Part shown: positions 1-8,371 of the stretch, in pieces
How positions within the stretch are numbered: the first letter of the stretch is position 1
How the letters are laid out: every line of letters begins with the position of its first letter
From: Amoebophrya sp. AT5.2
Lineage: Eukaryota; Sar; Dinophyceae; Syndiniales; Amoebophryaceae
Length of the DNA: 16,473 bases
Assembly: GCA_005223375.1 (NCBI GenBank)
Contig: RXOD01005017.1
Coordinates: forward strand, 1 to 16,473
Direction: 5' to 3'
Program-made: the position numbers and the translations under genes
Notes under the pieces: model-generated
Told to the model about the DNA's origin: nothing
What the model saw: the letters and a program-made list of their open reading frames with translations, nothing else
Databases searched by the model: none

Positions 1-1
1 T

Positions 2-1438
2 ACCCGCGGGTCGAAGCCACCAACCACGAAGGAGCTCGTGGAGCGCATGAAGCACAAGGCACTCTCCACGTCCGCGGCCGCGTCTTCTTCGGCGCGCGGC
101 GCAGCGTCGGCAAGAGGTCCGCCGACAGCTGCACCTGCAAATGCAGCCTCGGCCGATGGGATGTCGCGTCTCGAGTTCTTTCGCCAGGAATTGTGGGAGC
201 TGCAAGCCGGGAAGAAAGGCGGTTTCAAGGTCATGGAGCGCTTCCAGCAGACCCAGATGTGGCTCGATACGTGCGGTTTGCTGCACCCAGACAAGCGAAC
301 GTCGCTGGCGCCCGGCGTGCTGCAGCTGCCGCACGACTTCCTGTTCGAAGAGCCGAAGTGGGGAGAAGGGGAGATGAACGCTGCGCGGTTGACTGGCGAG
401 ACTGCCGCGCTTACGGCAGAGAAGCGACGAGCAGAAGCGGTTGAAGACACGACTGGAGCGCCGGAGCAGAAGAGGCAGAAGAAAAGTATCAAAACAGCCT
501 CCCCCACCGTGGACGCCACCGGTCTTTCCGCGGAAGACGCGAAACGACACCAGGAGCTGCTGCAGGCGGCTGTGGATCAGAGACTGCCGACGGAAGCGAA
601 GCGCTCCGTTTTCGTCGCGTTGCAAGGCGCGGAGGACGACCAACACGCGGTCCTGCGACTCAACGAGCTGAAGGTACTTTTCTTACTTTGACCCGCCAAA
701 TTCGTTCTTTGTTCTCGTCGATGATTTCGGCCTCGGGTCGTTTGTCGGGTCTTGGAACACCACCAAGATTCACTTGGTCAGACGCCGCGACTACACATGC
801 ATCTTCCTCACCAGACCTAATATTAAGGAAGCTTGCTTATGCTAAAGAACATCTTTCACAAAATGAAATCACAGCTTCCTCCGAAGCAGCGGTTCCGCGA
901 CGTCGCCGAGGTTCTCGTGCACTGCGCGTTGCGCGACTCTGCGGAGAATCCGTTTTACCCCCTCGTGATGTTTTCTTTGTGCGCCGGCGGGCAGGGGCAG
1001 TGCGCGCAGGGTCGGAAGTACCGGGACGCGTTCCGCAACGCCGTGATTCCGCGGCTGCAGGAGGTGCACAGGTACCAGGCTCGGCCGCTGGAGAACTTAG
1101 CCTTCCTGTTCGCGGCTGCCGTGAGTGAGGAGTCGGTCGGCGTGCCGCTGGCGCACCTGCGGTTTCTGGACTTCTCGGGCGTTTCTCAAGGATCTTTGCA
1201 CAGCGCAAACCTGTTCCTCGCGGGGGCGCACGGCCGCTTCCTGAAAACCGTGGTCGGCAAGCTGCTAGAGTTCTGCGAGGAGGCGGACTGGGACCGCGTG
1301 CTGCTCCCGCTGAAGCAGTACGGCGACGTGCGCGACGGAGTGGTGGTCGTGCTGAAAAAAGGGGGGCTGGGAAGCACACACGGCAAAGGGGTGGTGGACA
1401 AAGCAGTAAAAAAACTGATGGGCGGCGATGATCGATAG
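2..1438 (+). CDS. SGD1/NOM1-like nucleolar MA3-domain protein, 5' end outside window
   Basis: The frame is open from base 2, so the gene starts upstream of the window. I read two exons, 2-673 and 848-1438, giving about 420 residues and ending in TAG. The joined protein reads ...RLNELK|NIFHKMKSQL..., then a conserved stretch with VLVHCAL and NPFYPLVMFSLC (about residues 246-270 counted from base 2). It continues through a helical region containing LRFLDFSG and a final segment with FLKTVVGKLLEF. From family knowledge, SGD1 (yeast) and NOM1 (animals) carry a MIF4G domain followed by an MA3 domain with a VL(M/I)HC...NPFY block and a 'xxEFS' helix in this order. They act in the nucleolus in 40S ribosome biogenesis, and NOM1 binds eIF4A-type helicases. 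Only the end of the family's middle region and the MA3 part are visible. An Ala/Ser-rich insert (about residues 20-50) and a charged Lys/Arg/Glu linker before MA3 look lineage-specific. CWC22 and PDCD4 also have MA3 domains but fit the motif order less well. Confidence 0.72.
674..847 (+). other. Intron of the SGD1/NOM1-like gene (174 nt)
   Basis: The exon ends in ...GAGCTGAAG and the intron starts GTACTTTTC. It ends ...TTATGCTAAAG before AACATCTTTC. The splice is phase 0 and restores an open frame that matches the family alignment across the junction (LNELK|NIFHKM). AG dinucleotides at 814 and 827 were excluded, because one gives an immediate stop and the other the wrong frame. The intron also holds a small perfect hairpin, ACCAAG-attca-CTTGGT, at 762-778. 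Confidence 0.65.
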
Positions 1439-2759
1439 AGCGAAGGAGACGAGTACTTGGCGCGCGACTCCACCTGTATTCCGCCAACCACCACTACGAA
1501 ACTCAAAGTATGTCGCCGCCACTGCGCGTGTGCATGTCTAACGGTTATTGTTATGGATCGTGGGAACGTTGGGGATCGCGGATCGCCGTGATTGGATTGG
1601 TCCGTATCATGGAAAAAGCGCCGTGCTTCAGCACGACGATGATGCAGGCGGCTTGCATGTGCGCTGTGTTCCCAAGCGAGTCTTCCCTGATAGGACCTGT
1701 TTCCGTCGCAGCTGCTCCCTACTACGACTTTCATCGTAAATCCTCAGCGGAAAAACGGGTTGATCGCAAGATCTTGTGCCAAGAATCTTATTCGTTCAGC
1801 GCCCGGTTCGTGTCGTTGCGGTTGCCCGCACTGGTCTTGCGGTGAGAACGTCGTGTGATCCCGCGATCGTAGCTGATCTGAGTGTAAGTACTAGTTAAGA
1901 GATGTCAGAAGCAGAACGAAAAATGCCAGTATCGATGCAGCGGCACCGCCAATAAGGAGCGGAATCGACTTCCATGTCCCAAAAAATCGCGCGACAGGCA
2001 GGCAGAGGCACACGTAGGACTTAGACGTATTTAGCGTTGAAAACGAATTCTTGCGTTGGCCAAGCACGGGGAGAATGTAACACCGACGGATCGATTTAGT
2101 TGTTTAACGTAGGCGAATCTCGGAAACCGCAAAATTCCCCTCTCATATACGTACTCTTTTTATTCTCGGAAGACCAGAACGTAATGATCGTGGGCCAGTT
2201 TCAAAGAAATTATTCTCAGACTCAGTTGAGCACGCGTGACTAGATATTGTCGTGACTATACATAATCATAAACGTGAACGGTGTGGCTAGTATATTTCAA
2301 TATATGGGAAGGTGAACACGGGCGCCGGCGTCGGTGCTGTATCTATTTAACCCTAAACCGAAACCCTATCCCTAACCCTAAGGAGAAAGACAGATGTAGC
2401 CTTTTTGAGCACAACGAAGAGTGGTGTAGCTAATACTTGTACCTACCTCGTGGAATTGGGATTGACGTCAGTATCTCTCGCAGAGCCAGCTATTTCACAA
2501 TATTGCACAAACCTCATTATATCGGTATAGCTAGCAGGAGAAGCTCCGAATTTCTTACTACTTATATTCTGAGAGTACCTCATCGATTTCGACGGTCTAA
2601 AAGAACTCAGGCTCACGGACGCGCTCTGGTGACAGATCGGAAGAAGCAGGCACATCTGGTCCTGGTGACAGACGTGTACGTCGTGTCGTGGTGGGTTCCG
2701 CTGATCTACAACAATAACCAACGAGAAGAACAACGACAAACGATAACGACATCATCATC
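1439..2759. other. Non-coding stretch between genes (about 1.3 kb)
   Basis: No convincing gene is seen. Base composition is clearly more A+T-rich than in the flanking exons, especially at 2040-2560. It contains the telomere-like patch at 2349-2382, and the AT-rich motif TATATTTCAATATA near 2290-2305 just before that patch. The longest forward frame (1510-1845) has no recognisable features. The interval should hold the 3' untranslated region of the SGD1/NOM1-like gene and the promoter of the gene starting at 2760. Confidence 0.6.
2349..2382. repeat. Interstitial telomere-like repeat patch (CCCTAA / CCCTAAA)
   Basis: About five degenerate units lie in a row: CCCTAAA, CCGAAA, CCCTAT, CCCTAA, CCCTAA. 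TTAGGG and TTTAGGG are the usual telomere repeats in many eukaryotes, TTTAGGG being typical of plants and many alveolates. The patch is short, degenerate and between genes, so it is not a chromosome end here. It could be a relic of double-strand-break repair with telomere sequence, a subtelomeric remnant, or a regulatory telo-box. Confidence 0.7.
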
Positions 2760-5341
2760 ATGTGGGCACGACTACATCCACGACGGGTACTACTGAGCCT
2801 GGCGGCACTGCTGCGCACGGCGTCTGCCGCCGGAGGCGAGCCATCCGTGGGCGAGCAAGCCCCAGGTTTGTCCGAAGGGGAAGGCGGTATCGGATTACCA
2901 TTACTGCCCCTCGAAGAAGGTGGATCACGATCCGCTCGTCCGGACCGGGAGGAAGCTCGGGGGGTTGCATCCCACCCGTCCGCGGCAGAAGCAGAAGGTG
3001 TGGCGCCCGAAACTGGACGAGAACAAGAAGAATCCCGACTGGAGGGCGACGAGAGCGAGATGACTGCAGTGGCTTTGCCGCCCTCTGCGTGGAGTGCAGA
3101 GTCGATTGCTGCAAATCTCGGCGGGAGCATGCTGTCGGAGTCCTCCGGGTCCAGATTCCGAGAGCAAGGAGCTGAGCCGGAGGCTGTGCGTGGGAAGCGA
3201 CGGCTCAGCTGCTTACTGCCGGAGGCTGTGCTGTCCGCGTCCGGCGCACGAGGCGAAGAGGCTGTGTCTGCGCAACCGCAAGAAGATGAACCTGCTGCTC
3301 CTGCCGAAGGACGGAAATCGAAATCTTCCTTGACGAGCGAGCTTGCGGAGCAGTATGGAGACGGCGACAGCCCTCCCAGGCTTCCACCGGGTGACCTCAC
3401 GGATGCCCAGACCCCGCTGAGTTTCGCAGAGTTTTTTCCAGAACTGCAAATGGGATCGCCGAGTTTCACAGCAGCGTCGGGCCCACCTGTCCCCGGAAGG
3501 CAGTCCGCTCTGCCCACGCGCTCGCCGTGGATGCCCCGGACGCCGAGCGGTGAGATGATGCCGCCGCCGCGTTGCCCGGCGAAGACATCGCCGAAGGAAT
3601 CGCCGCGTTTGAAGATGTCGCCCAAGACAACACCACAGGGGGACGGCCTGCAACCAGCAGCGCAAATGCCGACGGCGAGCAGCGGCGTTGTCGGAGACGC
3701 TGCTCTGACGGCTGTGGGTCAGACTCTGTCAGGAACGGGTGGTCTGCCGGCCGCGGCCACCCCCAGAGAACCGCAGCAGGAGCAGGAGGGAACAGCGCCC
3801 ACCGCGGGCACACCGCAGACGCCGGGCAGAGCGTCCTCAGACATGAAGCAGGCGCAACGGCTCGTGAAAAGGCTGGTGGCGCAAAGAAGTGCTCCAGGTT
3901 CTCGTCGACTCTCCGGCGGAAGTGGGGCTGCTCCTCAGCATCAATTCAAGCAGCGGCGGGGCATGAACACTTCGACGAAAAGAACGACGGGGCGGCTGCC
4001 CGACCACGTGTATGTGGACCTGGCGTATCGAGTGAGGAAGCGGGAGGTGCAGTTCGTGAAGCTGAAAGGAGAGCCTGAAGGCGAGCCGCGAGGCCCTCCT
4101 GCTCCGAGCGGCGCGCCGCCGGACGATGCGGTTTTGCAGGATGCGACGAAGACCGCCCACAGCTTGTGCGGGGACGTAGAGGAAGGCGCTGCGGGAGCCC
4201 TTCTTCATCAGGGTCTGATTGCGGAAGGAGCTGCTGGGCAGGAAGCCCTGACCACGGAGCAACCAGCCCAGGGCGCGGAGGGATTTGCGCTGCCGCACTT
4301 CTTCCCGTCGGAAGAGCAGCAGACGAAGGAGGCGAAGAAGATTCTGCTCGCTTTGTGTGACACAATTCCGGCCGAGGAATACGGAAAAACTCCGTTTGGA
4401 GCGGTGTTTCCGGATGGTCGTGTCGAGATTGAAGCAAAGGAACGGTATTCTATTCTTTCACTCAGTACTCGCGTGGTCCTCGTCGAGAAGATTTTGAACA
4501 GTGAATTGCTTCAACAATCGGTTCCAAAAAGCAGGAAGGCACCTGATTGAAACAGGTTCACTGCGGAAGAGTTGCGGCTCGCCTTTTTGCCGCTGGACGA
4601 CGAGTTCGAGGTGGTGATTCTGGGCGAAGATGAAGCAGCTCGCTCGGGCGAGAGAAAGAACGACGCCCTTGCTCCTTCTGCCGCGGCAAGGGCGGAAGCA
4701 GCTGCAGCGGAGAAGGCGGTGGTCTTGCTGGTGGCCGGCGACGTCGTTGCGGAGGTGCAATTGGAGTATGTCGTCTCCCTCTCCAGCGAGAGCGCGTCTG
4801 CGCGCCCACCGAACCACGTTGTTGCAGCGACGCAGATGGAGAGTTGTCACTCTCGCCAAAGGTAGAAGTTCTCGTTGTTTCTCGTTGCAAAAGTGTACAA
4901 AAGTAATACTTCGCCTCACCACTATATTTTTCAGGGTTTCATTTTTTTTTTCGATGAGCATCAACATGAATCAGCATTAGCGGCGGTAGCCCGGCGGCGG
5001 AAGCGCCTCATGGAACGGCTTCCGGCGATAGTGGCGACGAGCGCTTGCTCGACTCAACTTCTTTGCGCTTCGTGTCCACCGTGGCTGAAGCTGGCCGTGT
5101 CCCCCACCCGGCGACCAGCGGCAATTCCGACCAGCGGCAGGAGCTGAGTCTGGCGAATTTCGGCCGGCTGTTGCTAAAAGAGATTGGGGTCTGTAAGCAG
5201 GAGGCGGAGGCCTTGTTCTTCCTGGAGGAGGGGCTGGAGTTTATCTCTCGCTCGGCTTTCGGTCAGATGCGGACATGGTCGCTGCTGCAGCGGATCCGCG
5301 GCCGAGTGGCCAGCCTTGTGGGCAGCTACGGCGGAGCACTG
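2760..5341 (+). CDS. Unrecognised secreted or ER-targeted low-complexity protein, 5' exons
   Basis: The model has three exons: 2760-4444, 4556-4861 and 4975-5341 (786 codons, in frame throughout). The ATG at 2760 is the first after an in-frame stop at 2715-2717. The N terminus is a good signal peptide: a basic start (MWARLHPRR), a hydrophobic core (VLLSLAALL) and a likely cut after TASA. Residues about 25-400 are low complexity, rich in Glu, Ser, Pro, Gly and Ala. Better-ordered islands follow: one near residues 411-437 (containing VYVDLAYRVRKREVQF), one near 552-590 that forms only after splicing (AKERFTAEELRLAFLPLDDE) and one near 721-786 (SLANFGRLLLKEIGVCKQEA, then helical). I recognise no family. 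It probably continues into the exon block at 5761-8180, but the join is unresolved. The 5'-most exon alone, ending at TGA 4550, would give 596 residues, but the spliced reading yields a much more protein-like sequence. Confidence 0.6.
4445..4555 (+). other. Intron (111 nt) inside the signal-peptide gene
   Basis: Donor GTATTC at 4445 and acceptor AACAG at 4555. The length is a multiple of three, and removal deletes the in-frame TGA at 4548-4550 and joins AKE|RFTAEELRLAFLPLDDE across a split CGG codon. Other donor/acceptor pairs tested here (GTGAATTG at 4501, CAG at 4534) break the frame. Confidence 0.6.
4862..4974 (+). other. Intron (113 nt, or 119 nt to 4980) inside the signal-peptide gene
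   Basis: Donor CCAAAG|GTAGAAG at 4862. A T-rich tract at 4926-4951 precedes acceptors AATCAG (4974) and CATTAG (4980), which keep the same frame. Either joins the exon ending at 4861 to the open frame that contains the ordered helical segment up to 5341. The nearer TTTTTCAG at 4934 gives a stop and was not used. Confidence 0.5.
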
Positions 5342-5760
5342 GTGAGAGCTGACGGCGCGGATACTTACGGATGCGAGTGCAGTGTAGTTGGACAGTGCCC
5401 ATGTTTATATAGTAGACAGCTGTATTTAATTTTACACAAGAAAAGCATTTTTAGCTGCGCTTCTAGATCTGGTATCTATAATTGGGGCGCGTACAACACG
5501 TAGACGTACTGCCAGAGAACTATGCGGTATCACAACGCGAGTTCTGCGTAGGAAGTCCTGCTTTCGCGTTGGCGAAGACTGAAGATGCGGAGCACTGCTT
5601 CAGGCGCTTGGGCGCGATTCCTGGATCATCGGCGCGAGGGTATTGGATCATGCGAGGAGCCGATCCCGTAGAGTGCTGTATAGCAAACGTTTAATAGTAC
5701 GGGAGGTTTGTGGTCGAAAACGAAAGCAGAAAGAGCAATGTGCAACTTTTTCTCTCTAAG
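5342..5760 (+). other. Probable intron region with unresolved acceptor
   Basis: A strong donor, GGAGCACTG|GTGAGAGC, sits at 5342 in phase 0. The next long open frame begins at 5760, just after TTTTTCTCTCTAAG. The available AGs (ending at 5760, 5773 and 5778) do not continue the phase-0 frame, so there is either an extra exon inside this interval, a non-standard splice site, or a gene boundary. A 71-codon open frame at 5482-5694 lies here and could supply an exon (for example from 5518, after CCAGAG), but this is speculative. The interval is A+T-richer than the flanking exons around 5395-5480. Confidence 0.4.
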
Positions 5761-8180
5761 CCGGTACCGGAAGCAAAGCGGCCCGTCTCGAACTGGAACG
5801 ACGGCTCCGGGTGGCCACGGCGGTGGGTGCGAGCCGGTGGTTGCACGAGGAGTTTTGGGACGTGCGAGCGGCAGCGGACAAGCAGCTACACGAGCTGCGA
5901 GAGAAGAACAAGCTTCCGATGGTGAAGCTACCCGAAGATGGTCACACCAACCAAGACGGGCTCCAGCGGCAAATCGAATTTCTCTCGGATGTTCTGACAA
6001 AAGTGGGGCGAGACTCGGCCCCGGGCCCCGACCTTGTGGACGCGCACACGGCTAGTGCTTGGCATTTAGACGTCGCGAAGTTCCTGCAGGCGAAGTCGAA
6101 GGCGAAGCCGGCTGGACTGCGGGATCGCTTCGCCATGCTCCGCAAAATGAGCGAGGAAACTACTGCGTCTGCTCCGACAGGAGCGATAGCTGCGGCCACC
6201 CCAGGTGTTCCGCCACATGTCTTTCCGCGCGGCCCCGACGCACCGGTTGCCGCTGCCGCCGTAGCGGCGCCGCATGCAGCTGAAGACGAACGTGATGATG
6301 AAGCGTCGCTGGCGGGAGAGTCCATAGTCACGCACCGGTCGCAGGGTGATTTGGATCCTGCCACAGGTTACGAAGGAGCTGAGGATGAAGCGTTGGGCTC
6401 CTCGCCGGCCGTAACGCCTGTCGTCGCCCGGTCCCCCGCAATGTTTAGACTCGGGGACCCGGAGCTGGACAGGGCCGAGGAATTTGCCGGTGCTCGGTTG
6501 TTCAACGGCGTCGACGGCGCTGAAGGTAACGGTAAAAAAAATACGAATGCAGCCGGCGCAAATGCGGAATCGGCACCACAGGCTCAGCCGACCGGCGCGC
6601 CAGACAGTAGTAGGGTCTGTGAAGGAGAAATGCCCCAAACTACCTTCCCGAGCGCCGAATGCAGGTCATCGCGAACGCTCGAGCAGAGGGTAGTGCTGAT
6701 GTGGCTGGAGAACCTGTTTTTTTTTCTCACCAGCTGGGAGCACGTGCTCCTGGAGAGGCTGCAGGGCCCCTCTCGGGCCGAAGACCTGTCTTCGGCCGAG
6801 CGGAGGCGACGGGCAGATCTGTTCAAGAGCATCCGGCACAATCGATCGCGCGAGGAGATGGAGATGCAGCGACGCCTGGACATGTTGGCAGCGATGAAAG
6901 AACAACAAGAAGAGCAACCGGCGCATCGGGACCCTGTCCGCTTCCGCGTGCACACATCCTCGTCCGGCAGCCCGGCTGACATTGCGAGTCCTTCGCCTGC
7001 GAGGGAAGCCGACGCACAGGGTGGAGCAACAAGGGATCTAAATGACGTGGCCGCTGGAGGCGGTCTTGGGGCGGTCGCTGGGGATGTCGGGGCGGGTGGC
7101 GATGTCGGAGACGCACCCGACGACGCGAGCAGCAGCGGCACCCGAGAAACGAGACGCGACGAGGCGGCAGCGGCGGCGCAACCGGGGAGTATCGACCCGA
7201 CACGACAGCACGAGACACACGCGGAACCAGTACCGGTTGCCCAGGAGGACGCACCGGCAGCAGAAGCCTCTGGTACGGGGGCAAAAGAAGAAGTGGCAGA
7301 ACATCAAGAAAAAGTGCAACAAGTAGAGGTTGTAGAGAAAGTAGTACAAGAGGAAGAGCAACGGTTGCCCGCAGATAGTGTGTCACACCGTATGACTTTT
7401 GAAGGCCTGGAAATCGGTTCTTCAACAGCCCGCAGAAAGGCACAAGAGAAAGAAGGGGTCGTGCAAGTGCCTGAGTCTGTCGCACAAGAACCACGCACGC
7501 AGAAATTCTCGGAGGAGCAGATGCAGGGAGGGGCTCAGGATCATCTTCATCCTCATCGCCAAATACGGGGCGCACGGGTACGGCAGGCGACGCGGGCTGC
7601 TCCCGCAGATTCACACTCTGCGCCAAATATCGCTGGAGACGAGATGACCGCCGCGCTGACGCCCGCGGCGGACCTTCGCGTGGAGGAAAGCGTCAACAGA
7701 GCGATCGCGGACCTGCTCCAGGAGACGACAAATGTGCACGGTTGCTCTTGGTGCGATGCCTGGCAACCTTCTTTCGCTCCAGAAGAAAGACGAATCTCTA
7801 GTACGTCTGCGTCTACTGTGGGCTCTACGTCTTCTGTGGGCGCTACTTTGGGCTCTACTACGGGAGCGTGGGAGTTTCCGGAGACGCCGGACAACGACGG
7901 AGAACCCAGTGAAGCCGGTAGTGCCGCGCTCATGACGCCGGAAAAGATGAAGCAGATGGCGCGGCCGCCCACGCTCAGCCGCGAACAGCTGGCGCTGGCG
8001 CTCGGCACGCTGGCGCCCGGGCAGGTGAATCTGAAGTCTACCTCCGGAGAGGAAGACGGCGGCGTGGATGGCAGCGCGCAGCCGCCGCGTACGGGGCCGG
8101 GGCTGCCGCGTCCCACGACATGCCGCGATGGTGCGGGACAGCGCGAAGGGGACGATGAAAAAGAGGTTTTTTTTTTCTAA
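5761..8180 (+). CDS. Long low-complexity exon block, likely 3' part of the preceding gene
   Basis: An uninterrupted frame of about 805 codons ends at TAA 8180. Its first ordered segment is helical and charged (LELERRLRVATAVGASRWLH, then FWDVRAAADKQLHELREKNK), suggesting a coiled coil. Most of the rest is Ala/Gly/Glu/Pro-rich. A short hydrophobic stretch occurs at about 6690-6750 (VVLMWLENLFFFLTSWEHVL), followed by a charged helix at 6811-6920 and a Glu/Val/Gln-rich coiled-coil-like segment at 7273-7371. At 7806-7868 the protein carries a Ser/Thr-Val/Leu-Gly microrepeat (STVGSTSSVGATLGSTTG). The extreme C terminus, EKEVFFF, comes from a poly-T run and may be an artefact of an unseen splice. 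No known domain is recognised. It probably belongs with the gene starting at 2760; if it is separate, its first ATG codons lie well inside the block. Confidence 0.6.
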
Positions 8181-8223
8181 GTGGTTCAGTGTCCATGTTC
8201 ATGAGAGATTCAAAGAATGTGGA

Positions 8224-8229
8224 AATAAA
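8224..8229 (+). promoter_or_regulatory. Possible polyadenylation signal AATAAA
   Basis: AATAAA occurs 44 nt after the stop codon at 8180, in an A+T-rich stretch between two coding blocks. The position suits a 3' end. Whether this organism uses AATAAA is unknown, so the call rests only on position and sequence. Confidence 0.3.
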
Positions 8230-8371
8230 ACATAGTTTTATTTCACTTCAAGTTCATGACAATCTTTCCGTCTCGATGTTGCTATATAGCTGTGATACAC
8301 AATTCATCTGACCGTCGTGGGGCGAAAATGTACAGCCCGGCGATCTGGCGAAGAAGGGGTGGGCTCCGAGC

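Noticed and set aside
1510..1845. Forward open frame of 111 codons after the SGD1/NOM1-like gene
   Set aside because: No domain, no signal or membrane segment, no splice or start context, and it lies where a 3' untranslated region is expected; it could arise by chance.
2597..3625. Minus-strand frame of 342 codons
   Set aside because: It mirrors the GC-rich, low-complexity + strand exon and is made of Ser/Pro/Gly/Arg as expected for an antisense shadow; the + frame has a signal peptide and consistent introns.
6690..6733. Candidate 44-nt intron with GTAGTG donor and poly-T/CACCAG acceptor
   Set aside because: Removing it shifts the long open frame and introduces no better protein; the unspliced frame stays open for hundreds of codons.
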